Assembly: GCF_009712475.1 (NCBI RefSeq)
Contig: NZ_VCJO01000026.1
Location: 1-42,882 of the forward strand
Direction of reading: 5' to 3'
From: Micromonospora sp. CP22
Lineage (GTDB): Bacteria; Actinomycetota; Actinomycetes; Mycobacteriales; Micromonosporaceae
Length of the DNA: 42,882 bases
This document shows, in pieces, positions 1-7,800 of the stretch (position 1 is its first letter; each line of letters opens with the position of its first letter). The notes beneath the pieces were generated by a model. The model was given only the letters and a program-made list of their open reading frames with translations, ran no database searches and had not been told where the DNA came from. A program made the translations under genes and the position numbers.

Positions 1-126
1 GGCGGCTGCGTCCACTTCGCACGCCCCACCACCGCATCCTGCCAGGTCAGACCGCCAATGGCGGCTGCCGTACTAGAATCCGAAATCCAGCGGGGCATGT
101 CCGACCTAAAGGCGCTGCTGGGATGA
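1..126 (+). CDS. hsdM: C-terminal end of a probable type I modification methylase (HsdM), 5' partial
   Basis: The frame is open from base 1 and ends with TGA at 124-126, giving 41 residues that finish ESEIQRGMSDLKALLG. A short charged helix of this kind is how many HsdM subunits end. The stop overlaps the ATG of hsdS (ATGA, 123-126), the usual coupling of hsdM to hsdS. The N6-adenine methylase core (NPPF motif, SAM-binding motif) would lie outside the window and cannot be checked. HsdM would form the M2S methyltransferase with HsdS. The assignment rests mainly on position and the tail sequence. Confidence 0.6.
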   Translation, partial: GGCVHFARPTTASCQVRPPMAAAVLESEIQRGMSDLKALLG

Positions 127-1310
127 ACAAGTGGCAAAAGATCCGCCTCAGTGATTGCTGCGAGATTGTATCGGGCGCCACCCCAAAAACCGGCGTGGGC
201 GAGTATTGGGACGGGAACATTAGTTGGGCAACCCCGAAGGACCTGAGCGATCTTCACGGCGCCGCCTTCATCCACGATACGCCCCGAAAGATCACCGAGG
301 CGGGACTGAAGAGTTGCGCAGCATCCGTACTTCCGCCCGGTTCGGTTCTACTTAGCTCCCGCGCACCCATCGGACATGTGGCTATCAATACTGTTCCGAT
401 GGCTACAAACCAGGGCTTCAAGAGCCTTGTCCCCGACGCAGCCATTCTGGAACCGAAGTACCTCTACTGGTGGCTGAAGACGAACAGCGCCTACCTGGAA
501 TCCCTAGGAAATGGGGCAACTTTTAAAGAGATCTCTAAGGCCGTTGTTTCGCGGGTTGAGGTACCGGTTCCGCCATTACCCGAACAGCGAAGGATTGCGG
601 AGGTTCTGGATCGGGCAGACGATCTGCGCGCCAAGCGCCGCGAATCCCTCGCCCACCTCGACGATCTCACCCAGTCCATCTTTCGCGACATGTTCGGTGA
701 CCCTGTAGAGAACCCAAAAAACTTTGAAGTCCGTCCACTGATCGAATGGATAGACCCGGGAAGGCCCATCACGTACGGCATCTTGAAGCCCGGGGAAGGA
801 ACATCGGACGGGCCAAAATATGTTCGCGTTGTCGACATGAAGAACGGCCGGATTGACCCGACGAATATTCGGCGGACAACTCAGACGATCTCCGATCAGT
901 ACCGACGGTCGCTACTGCGCGGCGGCGATCTATTGATGTCTATTCGCGGTCATGTTGGCAGGTTAGCGGTCGTTCCGGAATCTTTGAACGGAGCTAACAT
1001 AACCCAGGATTCCGCGAGGCTCGCGGTCGACCTCCGCTCCGCCTATTACGTTATGGAGTGCATCCGCACGCCGGCACTGCAGAACTGGATGGCGAGACGA
1101 ACGAAAGGGGCAGCTGTCCAAGGGATCAACCTGGCCGACGTGAAGAACATCCCCATACCGGCACCCCCACTCGCCGAGCAGCTTGAGTTCAGAGACAGGG
1201 CTACATCGATCGGCGCTCTGAAGGCCGCCCACAGCAAGAGCCTCGCCGAGTTGGACGAACTGTTCGCGTCGTTGCAGGATCGCGCTTTTCAGGGTGGGCT
1301 ATGCAGTTAG
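123..1310 (+). CDS. hsdS: Type I restriction-modification specificity subunit HsdS
   Basis: This 395-aa protein has the HsdS plan of two target recognition domains separated by conserved helices. TRD1 begins KIRLSDCCEIVSGATPKT. The central conserved region around residues 150-190 contains PLPEQRRIAEVLDRADDLRA, followed by SIFRDMFGDP, typical of this family. TRD2 covers about residues 200-345, and the closing spacer helix contains PLAEQLEFRDRA and LDELFASLQDRAF. HsdS reads the bipartite DNA target for the methylase and for HsdR. It starts at the ATGA overlap with the upstream methylase end. Its A/T-richer codons stand out from the neighbours, as is common for TRDs that are exchanged between strains. 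The length is normal and no frameshift is visible. Confidence 0.93.
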   Translation: MNKWQKIRLSDCCEIVSGATPKTGVGEYWDGNISWATPKDLSDLHGAAFIHDTPRKITEAGLKSCAASVLPPGSVLLSSRAPIGHVAINTVPMATNQGFKSLVPDAAILEPKYLYWWLKTNSAYLESLGNGATFKEISKAVVSRVEVPVPPLPEQRRIAEVLDRADDLRAKRRESLAHLDDLTQSIFRDMFGDPVENPKNFEVRPLIEWIDPGRPITYGILKPGEGTSDGPKYVRVVDMKNGRIDPTNIRRTTQTISDQYRRSLLRGGDLLMSIRGHVGRLAVVPESLNGANITQDSARLAVDLRSAYYVMECIRTPALQNWMARRTKGAAVQGINLADVKNIPIPAPPLAEQLEFRDRATSIGALKAAHSKSLAELDELFASLQDRAFQGGLCS

Positions 1311-1355
1311 ATACCCGAGCGCTGCGATCAGTGTGCGCAACCCTGACGTAAAGAA

Positions 1356-1383
1356 GCGTCCGCCCCGGTATCGGGGCGGACGC
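1356..1383. terminator. Hairpin terminator between convergent hsdS and DUF397 gene
   Basis: A perfect 12-bp stem (GCGTCCGCCCCG with CGGGGCGGACGC) closes a GTAT loop. It lies 45 bases after hsdS and 20 bases after the end of the convergent DUF397 gene, so it could serve both strands. There is no T tract, as is common in actinomycetes. Confidence 0.6.
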
Positions 1384-1403
1384 CGTCGTGTGCTCAAGGG
1401 CTC

Positions 1404-1598
1404 TCAGCCTTGTTTGCTGACGCACGCGACGAACTCGCGCCAAGACTTCCGGGAGAATGCCAGAACCGGCCCGGTGCCGTGGTCTTTCGTGTCGCGTACG
1501 TAGACCGCTGCCGCGAGGTTGTCGGCGACCTCCACGCAGGCCCCCTGGTTCGTGCCGCTGCGAGTGCTCTTGTGCCAATGTGCGCCCGTCAGATCCAT
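1404..1598 (-). CDS. DUF397 domain protein
   Basis: This 64-aa protein starts MDLTGAHWHKSTRSG and contains CVEVADN, VRDTKDHG, and a C-terminal F-x3-SW-x-EFV pattern. These are the hallmarks of DUF397 proteins (W-x-KSS/TRS, CVEVA, RDS/TKD, W-x-FV). Such proteins are very common in Streptomyces and Micromonospora and nearly always sit directly after a gene for an XRE/DUF5753 regulator, as here. The ATG overlaps the last codons of that regulator (1589-1598), so translation is probably coupled. The pair resembles BldB- or AbaA-type regulatory pairs and has been proposed to behave like a toxin-antitoxin module; no target can be inferred here. An upstream in-frame start exists but would extend into the regulator. 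Confidence 0.88.
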   Translation of the reverse strand: MDLTGAHWHKSTRSGTNQGACVEVADNLAAAVYVRDTKDHGTGPVLAFSRKSWREFVACVSKQG

Positions 1599-2386
1599 GA
1601 CTTTGCCACTTCCAACATCAACTCGGTGGATTGGTGCAAGGTCAGCGCCTCGGCGAGTGTGGCTTCCCACTGCTCTCGCAGCGCCGCAAGATCGACGATC
1701 CTCTCTATCACCTGCCCTTGAAGCCTGTTGTCGAGGTAGCCCACGTCGACCTGGCCCGGCAGGGTCGCGATGATGAACGGCCCGTCGAGGCCAGCGTACG
1801 CGCCGACTCCCTGCGGCACGACATGGATTCTCACCCGCCGACTGTCCTGGTTGAGCCGCGCCAGATGAAAGAGTTGTTCCCGCATCACGGCTGCGCCGCC
1901 GACCGGCCGACGAAGAACCGCATCATCCACGACCGCGACGAGCTGTGGTGGATCGTCGCTGGCAAGGATCTGTTGCCGGGTAAGACGCGCCGCTACTCGC
2001 GTCTCCACCTCCTCGGCAGTGAGCCGCCCATCGGTGTCGAAGACAGCGCGGGCGTACTCCTCGGTCTGGAGCAGGCCCGGCACCCACGCCATCCCATACC
2101 AACGCATTGCCCGCGCCTGCTGCTCCAAGGTAATCCACTCCCGCAGCCAGAGTGGTGCGACGTCGAGTTCTGAGAGCCGTTCAAGCAGGCGGGCAAACAA
2201 GCCGCCGGTCTTCAGGGCGCGGTCGATAGCCGCGACGTAGTCGCCCGTTGGCGGGCGCGTGCCGGTCTCCACGGCGCTGACGTGCGTACCCGAATAGCTG
2301 ATGAGCTTGCCGAAGTCATCTTGACTCAGCCCGTGCGAGGTGCGTGCCTGACGAAGCTCGTCCAGCAAGATTTCGGCCCCCGTCAT
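1589..2386 (-). CDS. XRE-family regulator with Scr1/DUF5753 domain
   Basis: This 265-aa protein has an N-terminal Cro/C1-type helix-turn-helix (about residues 5-60, with LSQDDFGKLISYSGTHVSAVETG) followed by a DUF5753 domain. The domain shows WxxxE-like helices, the motif VPGLLQTEEYARAV, then RQQIL, and the closing segment GPFIIATLPGQVDVGYLDN. The ATG at 2386 is preferred because GAGGAG lies 6 nt upstream; the ATG six bases earlier abuts that Shine-Dalgarno and has no spacer. It is followed by an overlapping DUF397 gene. This family acts as a DNA-binding repressor or activator with its DUF397 partner. It is read away from the second XRE cassette, with a 248-bp divergent region between them. 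Confidence 0.92.
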   Translation of the reverse strand: MTGAEILLDELRQARTSHGLSQDDFGKLISYSGTHVSAVETGTRPPTGDYVAAIDRALKTGGLFARLLERLSELDVAPLWLREWITLEQQARAMRWYGMAWVPGLLQTEEYARAVFDTDGRLTAEEVETRVAARLTRQQILASDDPPQLVAVVDDAVLRRPVGGAAVMREQLFHLARLNQDSRRVRIHVVPQGVGAYAGLDGPFIIATLPGQVDVGYLDNRLQGQVIERIVDLAALREQWEATLAEALTLHQSTELMLEVAKSWI

Positions 2387-2571
2387 GCCCATCTCCTCAA
2401 ACCTCCCCCAACACGGACCCTCGTATCCCCATAGCTCCCCAGCAGGGAAAACAGAGGACGTCAGAGCGTCTCCAACGCGGCCGAACACCTTCCGACACTA
2501 TGCGGTTACTGAGCAGAGTGGAACAGACGGCGCGAGTCGGTGGCGGCCCCCAAGCTGCCGGTCGTGCTGTC

Positions 2572-2606
2572 GGGGCCGCCCCTGGGCGAGCAACCGGGGC
2601 GGCCCC
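2572..2606 (+). promoter_or_regulatory. Leader hairpin before the 59-aa gene
   Basis: GGGGCCGCCCC (2572-2582) pairs perfectly with GGGGCGGCCCC (2596-2606) around a 13-nt loop. It sits 28 bases before the GTG of the 59-aa gene, inside its probable leader. It could be an attenuator or an operator dyad in the 248-bp divergent region between the two XRE units. The rest of 2387-2571 shows no ORF that I trust. Confidence 0.35.
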
Positions 2607-2634
2607 TCCCCAGACTGCGAAGGAGGTCCCCGCC

Positions 2635-2814
2635 GTGCGTCTTCGGTTCTGGCGTCGCAAGCCCGCCCCTGCCCCGGTGCCCCAGCGTGTCCGGGGTACG
2701 AATCTGCCAGCCGCCCTGTTCGCGCCCACCCGGCCGATCCCGACCGTCCAACCTGGTCGCGCCGGGACGCTGACGCCGGGGCAGCGGTTCCGTGCGAACG
2801 GGGGCCGGTGGTGA
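2635..2814 (+). CDS. Small basic protein, 59 aa, first gene of an XRE cassette
   Basis: Starts with GTG behind a strong AAGGAGG Shine-Dalgarno 7 nt upstream. The sequence opens VRLRFWRRKPAPAP and ends GQRFRANGGRW. It is rich in Arg and Pro, with no membrane segment and no known domain that I recognise. Its stop overlaps the GTG of the next gene (GTGA, 2811-2814), so the two are very probably translated together, and the same coupling links the second gene to a TPR-type XRE regulator. No function can be assigned. The spacing, codon use and coupling make it a real gene. Confidence 0.6.
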   Translation: MRLRFWRRKPAPAPVPQRVRGTNLPAALFAPTRPIPTVQPGRAGTLTPGQRFRANGGRW

Positions 2815-2942
2815 GCGTGATGCTGCTCGGTGCCGTACTGCTGGGGTTTCTGGCGGGGTTGTTCGCGTTCCGGGTGAAGTCGCGGTGGTGTCCGCGCTGC
2901 GGCGCGTCGACCCACTCCGGGCCGCCGGGGGTCCGGCGGTGA
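2811..2942 (+). CDS. 43-aa single-pass membrane peptide with a CPxCG knuckle
   Basis: Starts with the GTG of a GTGA overlap and ends in another GTGA overlap (2939-2942). The peptide has one hydrophobic helix (VMLLGAVLLGFLAGLFAF, residues 3-20), a basic border (RVKSRW), and a short tail carrying WCPRCGAS. A CPxCG pair usually binds zinc; alone it would need a partner or a dimer. The coupling on both sides to the 59-aa protein and the XRE regulator argues that all three form one functional unit. No family is recognised. It is too short for most gene finders. Confidence 0.6.
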   Translation: MSVMLLGAVLLGFLAGLFAFRVKSRWCPRCGASTHSGPPGVRR

Positions 2943-4096
2943 CCGCCCCCGGCCGACACGAGCGTCGTGAGGTGCCGATCGGACGGCGGGTCGCGCAGCT
3001 ACGGGTCCGCCGGGGAATGAGCCAGCAGGTCTTCGCCGACCGGATCGGCAAGTCGAAGAGCTGGGTCGACAAGGTCGAACGCGGGGTACGCAACCTCGAC
3101 CGGCTGTCCGTGATCCACACGATCTCCGGGGTGCTCGGGGTGGCCCCTGACCTCTTGGTGGGCGGTCGGACCCGGCAGGCGACCGTCACCGAGATCGCCG
3201 CCGCTGTGGAGCGGGTACGCGAAGCCCTGGTCCGCTACGACACCCCCGCTGACCGCGTCACCGACCTGGACCGGCAGCTCGACTACGCGTACACCGCCTA
3301 TCGGCACGCCCAGCATCCGCAGGTGTTGCGGATGCTGCCGGACCTGCTCACCGCCGCCCGCCACGCCGCCGCCGTCGACCTGCTGGTCGGGGCGTACCGG
3401 CTCGCCGCCCACCTGATGGTCAAGCTCGGCGAGGCCGACCTGGCGTGGCTCGCCGCCGACCGGGCCATGACCACCGCCAGCGGCGACCCACGGCAAACCG
3501 GCACGGCCGTGATCCCGCTCGCCCAGGCCCTACGCGCCCAGCGTCGGGGCCGCCTGGCGTTGACCGTCACCACGACGGCGCTACGCCACCTCGACCCGGC
3601 GGCTTGCCCCGACGCGCCACCGGAGCAGGCCGCTCTCGCCGGAACCCTGCTGGTCGAGGCAGCCCTCGCCGCCGCCAGTCACGGCGACGCCAGCACCGCC
3701 GACGACCTCGCCAACCAGGCCAGGCAGTGCCCCGACAGCGACGGGTTCGGGCCGACCACAGTGGAACTCGCCCGAGCCCTGGCCGCCACCATCCTCGGCG
3801 ATCATGCACTCGCCATCGCCATTCACCAGGCGGCCACCCGCACCGACGGTTGGCGTCGGCTCCCCGCCGAACACCGCGCCGCCCACCTCATCGACATGAG
3901 CCGCGCGTACCTGCCGATCGGCGACCACCGCGCCGCCGCCCGCGCCCTCGTCACCGCCGACCAGATCGCCCCCGCCGAAACCCGCATCCGACCCGCCGCC
4001 CGCGCCGCGCTGACCGCCGTCCTACGCGCCGGCCCCACCCCAGCCGACCTCACCCGCCTCGCCACCACGATCGGCCTGACCTCGGGCAGAACATGA
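2939..4096 (+). CDS. XRE-family regulator with TPR-like C-terminal region
   Basis: This 385-aa protein has a Cro/C1 helix-turn-helix at about residues 18-72 (AQLRVRRGMSQQVFADRIG, then SKSWVDKVERG). A long alpha-helical region of TPR-like repeats follows (for example YRLAAHLMVKLGEADLAWLAADRAM and the Ala-rich pairs after it). This layout is common in actinobacterial regulators whose helical solenoid senses a peptide or protein. The start is the GTG overlapping the stop of the 43-aa membrane peptide gene, which suggests the peptide or the 59-aa protein is a partner. Codon use becomes extremely GCC/ACC-rich towards the 3' end. Target genes are unknown; the adjacent HicA-like pair and hsdR are candidates by position. 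Confidence 0.87.
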   Translation: MTAPGRHERREVPIGRRVAQLRVRRGMSQQVFADRIGKSKSWVDKVERGVRNLDRLSVIHTISGVLGVAPDLLVGGRTRQATVTEIAAAVERVREALVRYDTPADRVTDLDRQLDYAYTAYRHAQHPQVLRMLPDLLTAARHAAAVDLLVGAYRLAAHLMVKLGEADLAWLAADRAMTTASGDPRQTGTAVIPLAQALRAQRRGRLALTVTTTALRHLDPAACPDAPPEQAALAGTLLVEAALAAASHGDASTADDLANQARQCPDSDGFGPTTVELARALAATILGDHALAIAIHQAATRTDGWRRLPAEHRAAHLIDMSRAYLPIGDHRAAARALVTADQIAPAETRIRPAARAALTAVLRAGPTPADLTRLATTIGLTSGRT

Positions 4097-4221
4097 GGAA
4101 GGCGACGAGGTTTACCAGCGCAGCGATCAGGCGGACATCGTTACGACAGGTGCTCGGCGGCGAGATCCTCGGCCTCGGCGACGAACTCGTCGAGCTCCGC
4201 TGCGCTCATGTTCGCTACCGA

Positions 4222-4443
4222 GTGTCACGCCCCAGGCACAGGATTAAGGAGCTTGAGGATCTTCTCCGGCAAGCCGAGCGACAAGGATGGAGGGTTACCG
4301 GCGGCGGTGACAGGTACTTCAAGATGTTGTGCCCCTGCCCTGATAAACACCTCAAGACCGTTAAATGCACACCCTCGAACCCCAACTACCTACGAGATCT
4401 GACCGGCCAACTCAAGCGGGTCACGTGCTGGAAGGACGACTGA
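4222..4443 (+). CDS. HicA-like small protein, possible toxin of a two-gene module
   Basis: From the GTG at 4222 the product is 73 aa, beginning VSRPRHRIKELEDLLRQAE. The core reads RQGWRVTGGGDRYFKM, then CPCPDKHLKTV, then TPSNPNYLRDLTGQLKR and a final CW. A helix followed by G-W-x-V, a loop, F-K and a TPS..N..LR..L helix follows the HicA double-stranded-RNA-binding fold, but the usual catalytic His of G-S-H is replaced (GDRY). An in-frame ATG at 4093 overlaps the XRE stop (ATGA) and would add 43 residues. I prefer 4222 because the family is short and the extra segment is not conserved-looking, but that GTG has no clear Shine-Dalgarno. The next gene starts 2 nt after the stop. Confidence 0.5.
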   Translation: MSRPRHRIKELEDLLRQAERQGWRVTGGGDRYFKMLCPCPDKHLKTVKCTPSNPNYLRDLTGQLKRVTCWKDD

Positions 4444-4445
4444 TC

Positions 4446-4760
4446 GTGCGACAGCATCGGATCGCTATCCAGATGACGTTCGAGAGCAACCCGCACGGCA
4501 CCGACGAGCAGTTCGAAGAGTTCCTCGACGCGGTACAGCAGCAACTCGATGACCTTGACCGCGAGGTGCAGATAGCCGCAAGCCTCGCCCGTCGCACCGC
4601 CGAGTTCGCCACCACCCTCGAGGCTGCCACCTTCGAGGAAGCGGTCAACACCCTGCTTGTCGACATTCGCACCGCGCTTCATGCCGCCGAGTGCCACACC
4701 GGCAACTGGCCACAGTACGTGGCGACAGACCGGAACCTCCAGGAACTGCAAGACGTCTGA
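4446..4760 (+). CDS. Small helical protein, partner of the HicA-like gene
   Basis: This 104-aa protein is read from a GTG two bases after the HicA-like stop, with GGAAGGA about 10 nt upstream. The pattern is a first strand (RIAIQMTFES), an acidic helix (DEQFEEFLDAVQQQLDDL), a second strand with LARRTAEFATTLEA, and a final helix (FEEAVNTLLVDIRTALHAAE). This could be a ferredoxin-like or HicB-like fold, but no signature motif proves it. The tight coupling fits an antitoxin or a structural partner. A strong terminator follows, so the pair forms the end of the cassette that began at 2635. Function unknown. Confidence 0.6.
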   Translation: MRQHRIAIQMTFESNPHGTDEQFEEFLDAVQQQLDDLDREVQIAASLARRTAEFATTLEAATFEEAVNTLLVDIRTALHAAECHTGNWPQYVATDRNLQELQDV

Positions 4761-4773
4761 TCTAAACCCGCTT

Positions 4774-4804
4774 GCCCCGCTCGCCGATCGGTGGGCGGGG
4801 CTTT
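4774..4804 (+). terminator. Intrinsic terminator after the small-gene cassette
   Basis: GCCCCGC (4774-4780) pairs with GCGGGGC (4795-4801), and the inner CGCCGATCGGTG can pair further. TTT follows. It separates the HicA-like pair from hsdR, so hsdR probably has its own promoter in 4805-4873. Confidence 0.65.
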
Positions 4805-4873
4805 CTCGTGTGTCGTTGAAGAGGTGATGTGGAATGATCGTAGGCCGCTGTCGACCGTGGGGTGGCGCCGGAA

Positions 4874-7800
4874 ATGAGCAATTTTCACTTTCTGCGGGCC
4901 GAGTGGCCGGATCTGTTCCGAGAGGCGTTCAAGGCCGAGCGGAATACGGTGCTCGATCCGCGTACCGCCTGCTTTTATGCCCGACGGACGCTGGAACACA
5001 CGCTCACCTGGCTGTTCGAGGTCGACAGCACGCTCAACCAGCCGTACAAGAAAGATCTCAACGGCATGATCCACGAGCCGACGCTGCGGCATCTCGTCGG
5101 CCCGGTGCTCAATACCAAGATGGACATCATCCGCAAGCAGGGCAATTGGGCGGTGCACAAGACCGCGCCGGTCAAGTCCACCGACTCCATTCCTGTCGTG
5201 CGGGAACTGTTCCATGTCATGTACTGGGTGGCCCGGCGCTACACCCGCGACCAGTCGCAGGTCCCGCCGAGCACCCTCGCCTTCGACGAAACGCTTCTCC
5301 CCCGGCCGACGCACGGGCGACCGCAGCGAACCAGCCAGGCCGAGATCAAGGCGCTGGCCGACAAGCTCGCCGCGCAGGACGACGCGCTCGCCGCCGAACG
5401 GGAGAAGAACGCCAACCTGGACGCCGAGTTGGCGAAGCTACGCGCCCAGATCTCCGCCGCCAAGGCCGCCAACGAGACCCGCCCGGACGACCACGACTAC
5501 AACGAGGCGCAGACCCGGGACCTCTTCATCGACGTACTCCTCAAGGAAGCAGGCTGGCCACTCGACCAGGAGCGCGACCGGGAGTTCCCGGTCACCGGAA
5601 TGCCCGGCGGCAGTGGCGCGGGCGCGGTCGACTACGTGCTGTGGGGCGACGACGGCAAGCCGCTCGCCGTGGTCGAGGCCAAGCGCGCCCGCCGGCACGC
5701 CACCGCCGGCCAGTACCAGGCCAAGCTCTACGCCGACTGCCTGGAACAGGCGTACGGACAGCGCCCGGTCATCTTCTACAGCAACGGATACGACCACTGG
5801 CTGTGGGACGACACCGCCTACCCGCCCCGACCGGTGCAGGGCTTCTACACCAAGGCGGAGCTACAACTGCTGGTGCAGCGACGGGAGAGCCGCCGACCGC
5901 TGGCCGAGCTGGACATCAACGGGCGGATCGTCGAGCGGCACTACCAGAAGCGGGCGATCCGGGCGGTCGGTGAAGCCTTCGAGGTGCACCGGCAGCGCCA
6001 GGCGCTGTTGGTGATGGCGACCGGCGCGGGCAAGACGCGCACCGTCATCGCCCTGGTCGACCAGCTCATGCGGGCAAATTGGGTCAAGCGGGTGCTCTTC
6101 CTCGCCGACCGCAACGCGCTGGTCAACCAGGCGGTCAACGCGTTCAAGGCGCACCTGCCGGAGGTGGCCACGGTCAACCTGGTCACCGAGAAGGACACCG
6201 ACGGCCGGGTGTACGTCTCCACGTACCCGACCATGATGGGCCTGACCAACGGGACCGTGAGTGGCGTACGGCGCTTCGGCCCCGGGCATTTCGACCTGGT
6301 GATCATCGACGAGGCGCACCGCTCGGTCTACCAGAAGTACCGGGCGATCTTCGCCTGGTTCGACTCGTTGCTGCTCGGGCTCACCGCCACCCCGCGCAAC
6401 GAGATCGACCGCAACACCTACAGCCTGTTCAACCTGGAAGACGGCGTGCCCACCGACCACTACGACCTGGACGAGGCGGTCGAGGAGGGCTACCTGGTGC
6501 CGCCTCGGGCGGTGGCGGTGCCGCTGAAATTCCCGCAGGAGGGCATCCGCTACGACGACCTCAGCGAGGCGGAGAAGGAACGCTGGGACGCCCTCGACTG
6601 GGGCGAGGACGGTCCGCCGGACGGCGTCGACCCCGATGCGGTCAACAAGTGGCTGTTCAACACCGACACCGTCGACAAGGTGCTGAAGACCCTGATGACG
6701 CACGGGCACACGGTCGCCGGTGGCGACCGGCTCGGCAAGACGATCATCTTCGCCAAGAACAACGACCACGCGAGGTTCATCCGCGAACGGTTCGACGCCA
6801 ACTACCCGCACCTCGCGGGCCACTTCGCGCAGGTCATCACCCATCAGGTCGAGCGGGCGCAGGGCCTGATCGACGACTTCTCGGTCAAGGACAAGGCCCC
6901 GCACATCGCCATCTCGGTGGACATGCTCGACACCGGCATCGACGTGCCGGAGGTCGTCAACCTGGTCTTCTTCAAGGTCGTCCGGTCCAAGTCGAAGTTC
7001 TGGCAGATGATCGGCCGGGGCACCCGGCTGTGCCCGGACCTGTTCGGTCCCGGCCAGGACAAGGAGAACTTCTTCGTCTTCGACTGCTGCGCGAACTTCG
7101 CGTACTTCAGTCAGGACGTGCCGGTCAGCGAGGGTTCGCTCGGCGAGCCCCTCACCGCTCGCCTGTTCAAGGCGCGGGTCGAACTGCTCTACCGGCTCGA
7201 CCAGCGCCTGCCGCGGGGTGGCGAGCCCGCAGTGGACGGTACCCGCAGCGAGTCCGGCCTGCGCTGGGACATCGCCCACCACCTGCACGAGCGAGTCAGC
7301 GGCATGCATCTGGACAATTTCGTCGTCCGGTCCAAACGGCGGACCGTCCAGTACTACGCCGACTTCGCCAACTGGCACCGGCTCACCCCCGAGGCGGTCG
7401 AGAAGATCGGACGCGACCTGGCCGGGCTGCCCACCTCGGTCAAGGACGACGACGAGACCGCCAAGCGCTTCGACCTGATGATGCTGCGTCTGCAACTCGG
7501 TCAGCTCGACGTGGAACCGGCCTACGAGCGGCTACGCACGCAGGTGCAGGAGATCGCCTCGGCGCTGCTGGAACAGACCAGCATCCCGGCCATCCGCGAA
7601 CAGCGGGAGCTGCTCGACGAGGTTGCCGGCGACGAGTGGTGGCAGGACGTGACCCTGCCGATGCTGGAGCTGGTGCGCCGCCGGGTCCGCTCTCTGGTGC
7701 GCCTGATCGAGCGGAACAAACGCACCGTCGTCTACACCGACTTCGTCGACCAACTCGGTGAGCTGACCGAGGTCTCCATTCCGCAGGCGCGGGTCGGCAC

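Noticed and set aside
3445..4092. Arg/Pro/His-rich ORF overlapping the XRE regulator
   Set aside because: It is a shifted frame of the Ala-rich TPR region (runs of RRP and HRR) and shows no domain.
4141..4209. 22-codon antisense ORF (MSAAELDEFVAEAEDLAAEH..) under the HicA-like upstream region
   Set aside because: It reads like a plausible acidic helix, but no Shine-Dalgarno is present and the box TAGCGA is only 2 nt from the ATG. Too little to call a gene.
5861..7495. 544-codon minus-strand ORF opposite hsdR
   Set aside because: It covers the helicase region in antisense and has no motifs of its own.
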